DNA of 64,000 nucleotides from Pedobacter sp. Leaf194 (GTDB taxonomy: Bacteria > Bacteroidota > Bacteroidia > Sphingobacteriales > Sphingobacteriaceae), in assembly GCF_001423945.1 (NCBI RefSeq), contig NZ_LMPU01000009.1, forward strand, positions 310,416 to 374,415, in the 5' to 3' direction. The first letter of the stretch is position 1. Every line of letters starts with the position of its first letter. The position numbers were made by a program, and so were the translations under genes. Shown here piece by piece: positions 35,936 to 44,975 of this stretch. Below the pieces are notes generated by a model. It saw nothing but the letters and a program-made list of their open reading frames with translations. It was not told where the DNA came from and did not search any database.

Positions 35936-36058
35936 AACTAACAAAACACAAGAAGCGATTTCCGTTTTGTTAAATTCTAAAAACTCATAATTAGTTTTTT
36001 AGTTTTCCGGTTACCCTTATCTGATACCTCATGTATTGCAAAATACATGAGGTTTTTT
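35936..36058 (+). ncRNA. Candidate small RNA ending in an orphan terminator
   Basis: The 330-base gap 35727-36056 has no open frame, but on the plus strand three hairpins follow each other: AACAAAAC/GTTTTGTT (35940-35947, 35964-35971), CTAAAAACT/AGTTTTTTAG (35977-35985, 35993-36002) and the terminator at 36026-36053. A box CACCTTTG, one base off TAnnTTTG, lies at 35928-35935. Both flanking genes are on the minus strand, so the terminator has no gene to serve. A transcript of about 120 bases is inferred. Confidence 0.4.
36026..36058 (+). terminator. Strong plus-strand intrinsic terminator
   Basis: Perfect 12-bp stem ACCTCATGTATT / AATACATGAGGT closed by a GCAA tetraloop, followed by TTTTT on the plus strand only. 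On the minus strand the stem is followed by ATCAGATAAG, so it does not fit as the terminator of the minus-strand gene ending at 36057. Confidence 0.75.
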
Positions 36059-36575
36059 ATTCTGCGCTTTCTTTAAGCATTTGATACAAATCCAGTACGC
36101 CGCCATCAAACTTTGTTCCGTCTACGTAAAATGATGGTGTTCCGTTTACCCCGCTCCTAACACCGCTTTCAAAATCGCTGTCTACTTTCTGTTTTATTTC
36201 TTCCGATTGCGAATCTTTTTCAAATTTCTCTAAATCTAAGCCAATTGTTTCTGCCAACTCAGTAAAAATATCTTCGGCAAGCCGATGCTGATTGTCGTAA
36301 AGGGCATCGTGCATTTCCCAGAATTTACCCTGTACTGCCGCTGCTTCGGCAGCTAAGGCTGCCGGAAAGGCAAACGGATGAGCTTCCTGAAGGGGGAAAT
36401 TCCGGAATGCAAAACTTATCTGATCGCCAAAAGTTTCCTGAATTTCTTTAACAATTGGATATGCATCGCCACAATATGGGCATTCATAATCGCCAAACTC
36501 AACAATCTCAACGGTTGCTGATTCCGAAGCCTGGATGTGGTCTTTATCTGATAAGGATGGTTTTAATGTGCTCAT
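36057..36575 (-). CDS. Cytoplasmic DsbA-family thioredoxin-like protein
   Basis: 172 residues, no signal peptide. The thioredoxin fold of the DsbA_4 / NhaA-C-terminal type is shown by VEIVEFGDYECPYCGDAYPI with redox Cys at 32 and 35 (CPYC), FRNFPLQEAHPFAFPAALAA, and the cis-proline in VNGTPSFYVDG. The location inside the cell suggests it reduces, rather than forms, disulfides. The gene follows the peroxiredoxin stop by two bases, so the pair is translationally coupled; it may serve as the electron donor of that enzyme. Confidence 0.85.
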   Translation of the reverse strand: MSTLKPSLSDKDHIQASESATVEIVEFGDYECPYCGDAYPIVKEIQETFGDQISFAFRNFPLQEAHPFAFPAALAAEAAAVQGKFWEMHDALYDNQHRLAEDIFTELAETIGLDLEKFEKDSQSEEIKQKVDSDFESGVRSGVNGTPSFYVDGTKFDGGVLDLYQMLKESAE

Positions 36576-36577
36576 GT

Positions 36578-37039
36578 TTATTTTTTTTTAATTTCTTCTA
36601 ATGCATCTAAAATTCCATCTGCACCCGGATTTACGGCCGTTGGTGATAGATAGCTCCAGGCAATTTCACCTTCATTATCAATTACAAACAAGGCACGTTT
36701 ACTTTCTCCGGTTTCTTCGTCATAAACACCGTAGGCTTTTGACACCTCGCCTTTCGGTTCAAAATCTGCAAGTAAAGGAAAGTGCAATTTCCTATCTCCA
36801 GAAAAGGCAAGATGACACCATACGCTATCGACAGAAATGCCGAGAATTTGTGCATCGTATTTACTAAAGTAATTAAGCATTTCGTTATAAAGAGCCATTT
36901 GGTCGCTGCAAACCGGGCTCCAATCTGCCGGATAGAAGGCTAAAATTACATTCTTACCTTTAAAATCTTTCAGTTTTATTTTTTGGTCGGGAGTCGCATT
37001 CAATTCAAAATCTGGTGCTTTAGAGCCTTTTTCTAACAT
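36578..37039 (-). CDS. Peroxiredoxin (AhpC/TSA family)
   Basis: 153-residue thiol peroxidase. The active-site stretch FYPADWSPVCSDQ gives peroxidatic Cys 44; a second Cys at 75 (SVWCHLAF) may be resolving, with the substrate arginine in DRKLHFP. The Trp-Ser-Pro-Val form and size fit the AhpE/PrxQ side of the family. The frame extends nine codons further only with a TTG start, and ATG 37039 gives the usual MLEKGSKAPDFEL start. Coupled to the DsbA-like gene downstream (two-base gap). Confidence 0.88.
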   Translation of the reverse strand: MLEKGSKAPDFELNATPDQKIKLKDFKGKNVILAFYPADWSPVCSDQMALYNEMLNYFSKYDAQILGISVDSVWCHLAFSGDRKLHFPLLADFEPKGEVSKAYGVYDEETGESKRALFVIDNEGEIAWSYLSPTAVNPGADGILDALEEIKKK

Positions 37040-37115
37040 CGTTTGAGGTTTAAAAATTTTATACAACTATTTTAACGTTTCTAATTAGCAGTTTTTTGTA
37101 TGGCAACCTAAAATA

Positions 37116-38033
37116 CTAACCTAACTTCTGCCTTTTAATTAAATAAGATTGCAGTACAGGATAAAACCCTTCATTTATGTCGGCATCAATTAGGTCTATT
37201 TTGTATTTTGCGCATCTCAATGCCGTTTGTTGGCGATAGTCTGCAACCGCAGCTGTATAATTTTCTTTCACCTGGCTGGTATGCACTTTTATCATTTCAC
37301 CTGTTTCCATATCAATAAACTGGTAAGGACGGTTTTCGAAATCAAAATTTACTTCTTTTGATTTATCAACAACATTGAAAACGACCACTTCATGTTTATT
37401 GAATTTCAAATGTTGCAAAGCGTCAAAAAATTCATCGGTTTTAGCTTTGGTTGTTTGGGTGTTAAATAAATCGCTGAAAATTACAACCAGCGATCTTTTA
37501 TGAATCAGATCTGCAACCTGATGTAAAGCTTCGCTTAAATTTGTTTGTGCATTTACTTTAGGTTTGTCGAGTAAATCTTCGAGCTGCATAAACAGATATT
37601 TCTGATGTACAGTTGTTGATTTGGCGGGCGAATTAAGCAAGAGCTCGTCGGTAAATAAACTTAGTCCGAAAGCATCACGCTGTTTTTTCAACAAATACAT
37701 CAATGATGCAACAGCCTGGATTGAAAAGGTAAGTTTGTTGTTTTTTGGTTCTGGGAAGTACATCGAAGAGGACACATCGATAACAAACTGACAGCGCAAA
37801 TTGGTTTCTTCTTCAAACCTTTTGCTATACAATTTATCGGTTTTGGCATATAACTTCCAATCAATATTCTTCACATTGTCACCATTGTTATATTGACGAT
37901 GTTCTGCAAATTCTACTGAAAAACCATGAAACGGACTTTTATGCAAACCAGTGATAAAACCCTCTACAACCTGCTGCGCAAGCAATTCCAGGTTACCGTA
38001 ACTTGTTTCATTTTCATAGTTTACTGCTTGCAT
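37116..38033 (-). CDS. DUF58 / von Willebrand A-like protein
   Basis: 305-residue soluble protein of the DUF58 family. The signature is FAEHRQYNNGDNVKNIDWKLYAK near residues 43-65 with the conserved RxYxxGDxxxxIDW pattern, and the metal-site motif DVSSSM of the vWA fold follows at about 91-96. Such proteins usually work with a MoxR-type AAA ATPase encoded beside them; neither neighbour here is one, so its partner must lie elsewhere. A near-consensus box TAGCTTTA at 38038-38045 (minus strand) lies five bases from the start. Confidence 0.85.
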   Translation of the reverse strand: MQAVNYENETSYGNLELLAQQVVEGFITGLHKSPFHGFSVEFAEHRQYNNGDNVKNIDWKLYAKTDKLYSKRFEEETNLRCQFVIDVSSSMYFPEPKNNKLTFSIQAVASLMYLLKKQRDAFGLSLFTDELLLNSPAKSTTVHQKYLFMQLEDLLDKPKVNAQTNLSEALHQVADLIHKRSLVVIFSDLFNTQTTKAKTDEFFDALQHLKFNKHEVVVFNVVDKSKEVNFDFENRPYQFIDMETGEMIKVHTSQVKENYTAAVADYRQQTALRCAKYKIDLIDADINEGFYPVLQSYLIKRQKLG

Positions 38034-38256
38034 ATCGTAAAGCTAAAAATTTATCCACTCAATCTTCATCATTAAGAGACTTTTTTCTAATTACGGAAGC
38101 GACTGAATATTAATGAATAGAAAAAACAATTTTTTAACAGATTGGATAACTTTTACCAAATCTGAGATTAGGAATTAAATATTTCGGCGCTTTATTACGG
38201 TTCACCGAAGTTAACCCCGAGAAAAACAAGTCTGTTCTCGAAGGAAAGAATTAGTT

Positions 38257-38290
38257 AAAAAGCCGAATTCAATATTGAATTCGGCTTTTT
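38257..38290 (-). terminator. Perfect 34-bp palindrome, terminator of the sugar dehydrogenase gene
   Basis: The 34 bases read the same on both strands (AAAAAGCCGAATTC at one end, GAATTCGGCTTTTT at the other, centre AATATT). It starts three bases after the stop of the minus-strand gene and ends in five T on either strand, so it can stop transcription both ways. Confidence 0.85.
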
Positions 38291-38293
38291 AAA

Positions 38294-39502
38294 TTATTTC
38301 TTAGCTATTTTATACAATTTTCCATTATCGGTAACAGTGTAAAGTGCTCCGTCTTTTTCTACCATATCCCGGAAACGCTCACCCATTCCTTCGAGCAACC
38401 GCTCTTCGCCAACAACTTTATTATCTTTAATTACCAAACGAATAATGTGTGAACCACCTAAGCCTCCAACAAATAAGTTACCTTTCCATTCGGCAATGGC
38501 CGAACCATTGTAAAAAGCGATACAACCTGGTGAAATACTTGGATTCCAGAAATAAACCGGCTGCTCCATCCCCTCTTTTTGTTGGATACCATCGCCAACT
38601 TTTTGTCCGCTATACTCCGTACCATAGGTAATTACCGGCCAGCCATAATTCTTCCCCGGTTTAATGATGTTAACCTCATCGCCACCTTTAGGGCCAAATT
38701 CAGCTTCCCACAAATCACCTGTTTGCGGATTTATCGCCAAGCCGTCCGGGTTACGCAAACCCAAAGCATAAATTTCTGGTCTTGCATCTGCTTTACCCGC
38801 AAATGGTCCGTTAGGAACAGGCTTTCCTTCTTTTGTTAAATGGAGAATTTTCCCTAGTGATGAATTTAAGGATTGCGCCTGCATTCTGATATCACTTCCC
38901 GAACGCTCACCGGTACTTACAAAAAGGTTCCCATTTTTATCAAAAACAATTCTGGAGCCATATTGTAATTTACCAGTATAAGATGGTGTTGCCCTGTAAA
39001 TTACAGTTTGATTTTCTAATGCGGTTTCACTTGCCGATAATTTGCCTTTAGCAATGGCCAGCAGGACACCTTTATCCTGAGGTTCTGAATATGCATAATA
39101 AACCATTCTATTTTTTGCAAAATCAGGATCTAAGGTAACATCAAGCAATCCGCCTTGTCCGGATGGATCTACTTTAGGCAGGCCAGCTATCATTTTACTG
39201 AGTTTACCATCGGCGCTAAGTATAACCATTGTACCACGTTTTTGGGTAATTAGAAATCCGCCATTTGGCAGCACAGAAATTGCCCAGGGGTTTTCGAGTT
39301 TATCATTTAAAACGGAAACATCAATTGCTGTTTTCGATTTTACGCCTGCAATCCGGGTTTGACCTTCAAATGCAGGTTTATAATCAGCCGAAGGCTTATT
39401 TGTTTCAACAGGGCTTTGAGCAGAAACAGGGTTGGCAAAGGCTAAACTCATTGATAATCCTGCCAGTGCAACACCTAATGTTTTGTTATTTAATAGGTTC
39501 AT
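38294..39502 (-). CDS. PQQ-dependent soluble sugar dehydrogenase
   Basis: 402-residue periplasmic six-bladed beta-propeller of the glucose/sorbosone dehydrogenase family. ATG 39502 is used since the signal peptide MNLLNNKTLGVALAGLSMSL starts there (cleavage VSAQ near residue 29), although the frame is open to 39565. Family phrases include LENPWAISVLPNGGFLITQK, GLLDVTLDPDFAKNRMVYYA, GERSGSDIRMQAQSLNSSLG, ALGLRNPDGLAINP, WEAEFGPKGGDEVN and NYGWPVITYGTEYSG, with His and Arg positions that hold PQQ. It oxidises aldoses in E. coli YliI-type members; the substrate here is unknown. Ends at the palindromic terminator. Confidence 0.88.
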   Translation of the reverse strand: MNLLNNKTLGVALAGLSMSLAFANPVSAQSPVETNKPSADYKPAFEGQTRIAGVKSKTAIDVSVLNDKLENPWAISVLPNGGFLITQKRGTMVILSADGKLSKMIAGLPKVDPSGQGGLLDVTLDPDFAKNRMVYYAYSEPQDKGVLLAIAKGKLSASETALENQTVIYRATPSYTGKLQYGSRIVFDKNGNLFVSTGERSGSDIRMQAQSLNSSLGKILHLTKEGKPVPNGPFAGKADARPEIYALGLRNPDGLAINPQTGDLWEAEFGPKGGDEVNIIKPGKNYGWPVITYGTEYSGQKVGDGIQQKEGMEQPVYFWNPSISPGCIAFYNGSAIAEWKGNLFVGGLGGSHIIRLVIKDNKVVGEERLLEGMGERFRDMVEKDGALYTVTDNGKLYKIAKK

Positions 39503-39548
39503 AAAGATGATTGAGTTTTTCAATAAAGGAACAAAAATATTCTTGCAT

Positions 39549-39584
39549 AAAAAAACCCGGAACAAACAAATGAATCCGGGTTTT
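39549..39584 (-). terminator. Terminator of trxA
   Basis: Stem AAAACCCGGA (39552-39561) / TCCGGGTTTT (39575-39584) with a 13-base loop, followed by a run of T on the minus strand. It lies 35 bases past the trxA stop. Confidence 0.8.
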
Positions 39585-39618
39585 AAATATGTTACAAGCC
39601 TCTCGGCTATATTTTAAA

Positions 39619-39939
39619 TTAAGCTAATTGCTTATTTAATTTTTCTGCTAAGATAGATTTAGGCACAGCTCCAACCTGTTTGTCAACAACCTGTCCATCT
39701 TTAAAATACAATAAAGCAGGAATGTTACGAATACCAAATTGCATCGAAATTTGAGGATTATTATCTACGTTAACTTTACCAACGATAGCTTTACCATCAT
39801 ATTCTTTCGCAATCTCTTCTACTACAGGACCAACCATGCGACAAGGGCCACACCATTCTGCCCAAAAATCTACTAATACGGGTTTATCTGATTTTAATAC
39901 AAGCTCCTCGAAGTTTGCATCTGTGATTTCTAATGCCAT
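39619..39939 (-). CDS. trxA: Thioredoxin
   Basis: 106-residue thioredoxin, the general protein disulfide reductase of the cytoplasm. The active site is WCGPC at residues 29-33, with VLVDFWAE before it and the cis-proline in [13 protein letters not shown]. The frame stays open for 39 codons upstream, but that part is not thioredoxin-like, and the family start [11 protein letters not shown] is at 39939, 18 bases after an exact promoter box at 39958. It is a single-gene unit between dnaE and the sugar dehydrogenase gene. Confidence 0.95.
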   Translation of the reverse strand: MALEITDANFEELVLKSDKPVLVDFWAEWCGPCRMVGPVVEEIAKEYDGKAIVGKVNVDNNPQISMQFGIRNIPALLYFKDGQVVDKQVGAVPKSILAEKLNKQLA

Positions 39940-39957
39940 AATTATTTTTTTTATGTT

Positions 39958-39965
39958 CAAATATA
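39958..39965 (-). promoter_or_regulatory. Promoter -7 box of trxA
   Basis: Reads TATATTTG on the minus strand, an exact TAnnTTTG match, 18 bases ahead of the start codon at 39939. Confidence 0.55.
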
Positions 39966-40114
39966 TGTATTCAATTGTAATGCCAGCTATGGTATCTTGC
40001 CAATTTGACATTGCCTTTATAAAGCTTAATTTTAAGTCCCCATTAGTAAGCACCAAACATTCAGCTTTAAAAAATAGCTAATCTATTTACAAAGCTGCTA
40101 AATGATGGTTTAAC

Positions 40115-43100
40115 CTAGTTCAGTTTGTAATTTACAACATTCAATCCTGTTAATTGTTCTAAGAACTTGTTGCTCGGATTAATTTTTAAATTTTTAGAAG
40201 GCAAGTCTAACATAATTTGTTTTTCGCTATCGAAAACAGCGAAGTTAAGTTGGCAGTTTTGCTGCTCGGTATTTGCCTTATTGTCTGCTAAAATTTCCTC
40301 AATCTGACGCATCAATTCATCGTTAACCCTTTCGATAGGCACCTGAATGGTAAGGCTCTTCGCAAGTTTGTCCCTCAATTCCGACATTAGGTTTATTGAA
40401 GTGATTTTGAACTCCCAGTCACCGGCTTTACCAAAGCGCTCGCCTACTCTTCCGCGGATTTGCAGGAAATAACCTTCCGTTAAAAATGATTTAAATTTAA
40501 GGAAGTCTTCTCCAAATAAGGCCATTTCGCAGGCGTCATCGTAATCTTCAAAAACGAATGTTCCAAAAGGTTTTCCGTTTTTTGTTATGCGTTGCGATGC
40601 AGTAACCACCAATCCGCCGACACAAAGTTCGCGGTTTTGCAACTTAGTAAATTCAGCAAGGATTTCTTCATTGGTATCGCCCATTCTAACTTTGTTGATG
40701 ATGCTCAGTTGCCTAACGCCGTGTGTGCAGAACTTGTCGAGCTCCAGTTTATAGTTATCAAGCGGGTGACCGGAAAGAAAAATACCAATCGCGTCTTTCT
40801 CGTATTTGAGTCTGTCCATTAACGCCCACTCCGGTGAAACTGGCAAGGTAGGTTCCAGAATCATATCCGCTTTCGAACCGCCAAATAATGATGCCTGAGA
40901 AGTACTCTCGTTGTTCTGGAAATCGTTTGCGTATTTTATTATTTTCTCGATACCATTCATCTTATCATTTGGGCCGATGTAAAAATACTGAGCTCTATGG
41001 CCTCCAAACGCATCGAAAGCGCCGCTGTAAACGAAACTCTCGTAAGCCTTTTTATTTACTATCCTGGTGTTGGAGCGCTTTGCAAAATCATAAACAGAAG
41101 CGTAAGGGCCTTTCTCCAAACGTTCTTCGATAATACTCTCCACCGCTTTTTCGCCAACGCCCTTAACAGCCGACATACCAAACCTGACTTCGCCTCTGGC
41201 GTTTACGGAGAATTTTAGATCAGATTCGTTAACATCAGGACCTAAAACCACAACACCCATTTGGCGGCACTCTTCCATAAAGAATGCGACCTGCTTGATA
41301 TCACTCATATTATTTGATAGTACTGCTGCCATATATTCTGCAGGGTAATGCGCTTTCAGATATGCGGTTTGATAAGCTATCCAGGCATAACAGGTAGAGT
41401 GCGATTTATTAAAAGCGTAAGATGCGAACGCCTCCCAATCTTTCCAGATTTTTTCTAAAGTATCCGCAGCGTGTCCTTTCTCTGAAGCCTGTTTAACAAA
41501 CTTAGGCTTCATTTTATCAAGAACATCTTTCTGTTTTTTACCCATTGCCTTACGCAAAACATCGGCCTCACCTTTGGTAAAACCGGCCAGCTTTTGTGAT
41601 AGAAGCATTACCTGCTCCTGGTAAACCGTAATCCCGTAGGTTTCTTTTAGATATTCTTCACAGGCATCTAAATCGTATTTTATTTCCTCTTCGCCATTTT
41701 TACGCCTAACAAAACTTGGGATATATTCCATCGGTCCGGGGCGGTACAATGCATTCATGGCGATCAAGTCGTCGAAAACAGTCGGCTTCAATTCTTTCAT
41801 GTATTTCTGCATACCCGGACTTTCATACTGAAAAATGCCAATGGTTTCACCACGCTGAAAAAGTTCGTAAGTTAAAACATCATCAATCGGGAAGTTATCA
41901 GGATCGAGCAGAATATTATGTCTTTTCTTTACCAGCTTAACGGTATCTTTAATCAGCGTTAGGGTTTTTAATCCCAGGAAATCCATTTTTAGTAAGCCGG
42001 CACTTTCTACTACAGAGTTATCGAACTGGGTAACATATAAATCAGAATCTTTGGCAGTTGCCACAGGAACAAAGTTGGTAATATCGCTTGGCGTAATAAT
42101 TACACCACAGGCGTGGATGCCAGTATTTCTTAGTGAACCTTCTAAAACCTGCGCCTGCTGAATGGTTTCTGCGCTTAAATCTTTCTGCCCACCCATGGCT
42201 TTAAGCTCCTGAACACGCTCATATTCATCCGGCCTCAAAGCATCTTTTAAACTCTTTTCATCGAGATTAAAAATTTTGGCAAGCTTCATGTTTGGGATTA
42301 GCTTCGCGATTTTATCGGCTTCAAAAAGTGGCAAATCCAACACCCTTGCCGTATCGCGGATAGATGATTTCGCAGCCATTGTTCCATAGGTGATAATTTG
42401 CGCTACCTGGCTGGAGCCATACTTATTAATTACATACTCCATAACCCTGCCCCGGCCTTCATCATCAAAGTCGATATCGATATCGGGCATTGAAACGCGA
42501 TCCGGATTTAAGAAACGCTCGAAAAGGAGATCATATTTTATAGGGTCGATATTCGTTATCCAAAGACAATATGCAACCACAGAACCTGCTGCCGAGCCAC
42601 GACCCGGACCAACGGAAACATCTCTTCTACGGGCTTCAGCAATAAAATCCTGAACAATTAAGAAATAACCAGGATAACCCGTTTTTTCAATGGTAGCCAA
42701 TTCAAAATCCAGCCTTTCAATTACGTCAGTGGTGAGTTCGCCATAACGTTTCTTAGCACCCTCATAAGTAAGGTGGCGGAGAAATTTATTTTCCCCTCTC
42801 TTACCTCCATCCGTTTCATCTTCGACAACCAGAAATTCTTCCGGGATATCAAATTTTGGAAGTAATACCTCACGGGCAAGTTTGTAGCTTTCAATTTTAT
42901 CTACAACTTCCTGAATGTTTAAAATCGCTTCAGGCAAATCGGCAAAAAGTGCTTTCATTTCATCAGGAGATTTGAAATAATACTCCTGATTTGGCAATCC
43001 ATACCGATAACCACGACCCCGACCAATTGGCGTTGCCTGTTTCTCACCATCTTTTACACAAAGTAAAATATCGTGTGCATTTGCATCTTTTTTATTGATG

Positions 43101-44548
43101 TAATAAGTATTGTTTGTGGCAATCAGCTTAACGTCGTGCTTTTTGGCTAGCGCAATCAGGGACGTGTTAACGCGGTCTTCATCTTCCTGGTTGTGGCGCA
43201 TTACTTCCACATAAAAATCGGCACCAAACTGCGCTTTCCACCAAAGCAAAGCTTCCTCAGCCTGATTTTCGCCCATGTTTAAGAGCTTGTTCGAAATTTC
43301 GCCGGAAAGGTTTCCTGATAAAACAATTATATCCTCTTTATATTGCTCAATTACTTGTCTGTCTATCCTTGGAACGTAATAAAAGCCTTTCGTATAAGCT
43401 ATTGAAGACATTTTTGCAAGGTTATGATAACCTTTCTTATTCTTCGCAAGCAATACCATCTGGTAGCCATTATCTTTAGTTGTTCTATCCAGATGATTAT
43501 CACAAACAAAAAATTCAACTCCAACTATCGGGGTCATTACAACCTCGGTTGGCCTTTCGCCGGCTTCAATTGCGTCCGCATTTTTAGCTTCAGCGGCTTT
43601 GTTATGATTTAAAACTGCGTTTACAAAATGAAAGGCACCCATCATATTCGCATGATCGGTCATGGCTACTGCCGGCATCTTTTGCGCAGCCGCAGCTTTT
43701 ACTAAATCGGCTATGCTAATTGTACTCTGCAGAACCGAAAACTGTGTGTGATTATGAAGGTGGACAAAGGTTGCGGCAGCCAACTCTTGTTTATTTTCTG
43801 CCAGCTCCTGCCTCGATACGCCGCCACCTTCGGCTTTTTGAAGGCGCTTACGAATTTCATCGGAAGCCGATTTTAAGTTTACATGCGGAATGCCAAAGCT
43901 TGGTATAGATGCTGGGTTTACTTCCCGGAAACGAGGGAAGTATTCGGCATCAACAAGAAGCTCTTCTTTTTTGAAGACCTCTTTTTTTATAAGTTCCAAA
44001 AAACAACGCGTGGTGGCCTCAACATCGGCCGTTGCGTTATGCGCTTCGTTAAAAGGAACGCCAAAAAGGTACGCGTGTAACTCAGTTAGCGTTGGCAACT
44101 TAAACTTCCCGCCCCTTCCACCCGGAAGCTTCAGCAACTCTGCCGTTACTTCCGTACAGGTATCCAGAACAGGCATTTCTGCCATCCGGTTCGCGATGCC
44201 AAAACGGTGAAACTCGCAAGCCATGATGTTTACATCGAAACCCACATTCTGGCCAACTATGAATTTTGACTTCGATAAGGCAATGTTGAATTTTTCTAAA
44301 ACCTCGGCAAGTGATATTCCCTGTTCATCAGCCAATTCAGTCGAGATTCCGTGGATTCGCTCAGCATCATACGGTATGTTAAACCCCTCAGGCTTAACTA
44401 AGTAATCCTGATGTTCAACCATCCGTCCCATCTCATCGTGTAGCTGCCATGCAATTTGAATACAACGTGGCCAATTATCGGTATCGGTAATTGGAGCGTT
44501 GTAATTACGTGGCAAGCCCGTAGTTTCAGTATCAAAAATTAAGTACAT
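40115..44548 (-). CDS. dnaE: DNA polymerase III alpha subunit with N-terminal proofreading exonuclease
   Basis: 1477-residue replicative polymerase. Residues 1-190 are a DnaQ-type DEDDh exonuclease: D6 and E8 in FDTETTGL, D105 in GQNVGFDVNIM, H170 and D175 in HNATADVEA. The PHP domain starts near 260 with HLHNHTQFSVL (263-273) and AMTDHANM. The polymerase core has GPGRGSAAGS (648-657) and the catalytic aspartates in PDIDIDFDD (688-696). Helix-hairpin-helix, OB-fold and tau-binding regions fill the rest. E. coli DnaE is about 1160 residues, and the extra 300 come from the fused exonuclease plus linker, so proofreading is built into the chain. It is transcribed alone; the upstream gap holds a gene remnant. 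Confidence 0.96.
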   Translation of the reverse strand: MYLIFDTETTGLPRNYNAPITDTDNWPRCIQIAWQLHDEMGRMVEHQDYLVKPEGFNIPYDAERIHGISTELADEQGISLAEVLEKFNIALSKSKFIVGQNVGFDVNIMACEFHRFGIANRMAEMPVLDTCTEVTAELLKLPGGRGGKFKLPTLTELHAYLFGVPFNEAHNATADVEATTRCFLELIKKEVFKKEELLVDAEYFPRFREVNPASIPSFGIPHVNLKSASDEIRKRLQKAEGGGVSRQELAENKQELAAATFVHLHNHTQFSVLQSTISIADLVKAAAAQKMPAVAMTDHANMMGAFHFVNAVLNHNKAAEAKNADAIEAGERPTEVVMTPIVGVEFFVCDNHLDRTTKDNGYQMVLLAKNKKGYHNLAKMSSIAYTKGFYYVPRIDRQVIEQYKEDIIVLSGNLSGEISNKLLNMGENQAEEALLWWKAQFGADFYVEVMRHNQEDEDRVNTSLIALAKKHDVKLIATNNTYYINKKDANAHDILLCVKDGEKQATPIGRGRGYRYGLPNQEYYFKSPDEMKALFADLPEAILNIQEVVDKIESYKLAREVLLPKFDIPEEFLVVEDETDGGKRGENKFLRHLTYEGAKKRYGELTTDVIERLDFELATIEKTGYPGYFLIVQDFIAEARRRDVSVGPGRGSAAGSVVAYCLWITNIDPIKYDLLFERFLNPDRVSMPDIDIDFDDEGRGRVMEYVINKYGSSQVAQIITYGTMAAKSSIRDTARVLDLPLFEADKIAKLIPNMKLAKIFNLDEKSLKDALRPDEYERVQELKAMGGQKDLSAETIQQAQVLEGSLRNTGIHACGVIITPSDITNFVPVATAKDSDLYVTQFDNSVVESAGLLKMDFLGLKTLTLIKDTVKLVKKRHNILLDPDNFPIDDVLTYELFQRGETIGIFQYESPGMQKYMKELKPTVFDDLIAMNALYRPGPMEYIPSFVRRKNGEEEIKYDLDACEEYLKETYGITVYQEQVMLLSQKLAGFTKGEADVLRKAMGKKQKDVLDKMKPKFVKQASEKGHAADTLEKIWKDWEAFASYAFNKSHSTCYAWIAYQTAYLKAHYPAEYMAAVLSNNMSDIKQVAFFMEECRQMGVVVLGPDVNESDLKFSVNARGEVRFGMSAVKGVGEKAVESIIEERLEKGPYASVYDFAKRSNTRIVNKKAYESFVYSGAFDAFGGHRAQYFYIGPNDKMNGIEKIIKYANDFQNNESTSQASLFGGSKADMILEPTLPVSPEWALMDRLKYEKDAIGIFLSGHPLDNYKLELDKFCTHGVRQLSIINKVRMGDTNEEILAEFTKLQNRELCVGGLVVTASQRITKNGKPFGTFVFEDYDDACEMALFGEDFLKFKSFLTEGYFLQIRGRVGERFGKAGDWEFKITSINLMSELRDKLAKSLTIQVPIERVNDELMRQIEEILADNKANTEQQNCQLNFAVFDSEKQIMLDLPSKNLKINPSNKFLEQLTGLNVVNYKLN

Positions 44549-44975
44549 ATGTTGCTTTAAAGAATTAGCCGCTGCAGAATATTAACGGTTTTTCAAAAAT
44601 AGCGAATTAGACGGTTGATGTTGTCAGTATTTTATCAACAAAAATCCAGGATTTTGTGCTGGCTAAACGATGCTTTATAGTGTAATTTGTCATGCTCGTT
44701 TAAAAACCCGTAGACTGGAAGTCAGTAGAAAACACCGCCCTAACCACTTCTTACAATACTGACCGTAATGGCAACTAACATCAGCAAATTATACCTGATG
44801 TCCATCTATTCAAAGACGACAATTTAGATGATTTAATTTCAGACAAAAACATTCAGGAAGCCATAAAATTCTTCAACAATTAAATTATTGCCAAGTCATG
44901 TTGATTGTAATTTACAACCTCAATTACCTGTGCCGTAAACTTAAATTCAGACTGCAAAATCGAATTCTCAGCTAC
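44549..44975. other. Gene-poor gap upstream of dnaE
   Basis: 427 bases between dnaE (leftward) and the lipocalin gene (leftward, ending at 44976). AT-rich with no intact gene. It contains a short protein-like remnant at 44779-44883, described separately, and a short inverted match ACTG...CAGT near 44712-44725. No clear promoter box for dnaE is seen. Confidence 0.4.
44779..44883 (+). pseudogene. Possible C-terminal remnant of an S41-type peptidase gene
   Basis: A 34-codon open stretch without a start codon ends in TAA at 44881-44883. It reads QQIIPDVHLFKDDNLDDLIS, then about 13 more residues ending EAIKFFNN. The pattern (hydrophobic-Pro-Asp, acidic linker, then a helix with an aliphatic end) resembles the C-terminus of tail-specific S41 peptidases. 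Upstream frames are broken. The call is tentative and rests on pattern alone. Confidence 0.25.

Noticed and set aside
42390..42653. Several plus-strand frames across dnaE (for example here and at 43890-44210)
   Set aside because: All oppose conserved polymerase or exonuclease motifs and have no start signals of their own.
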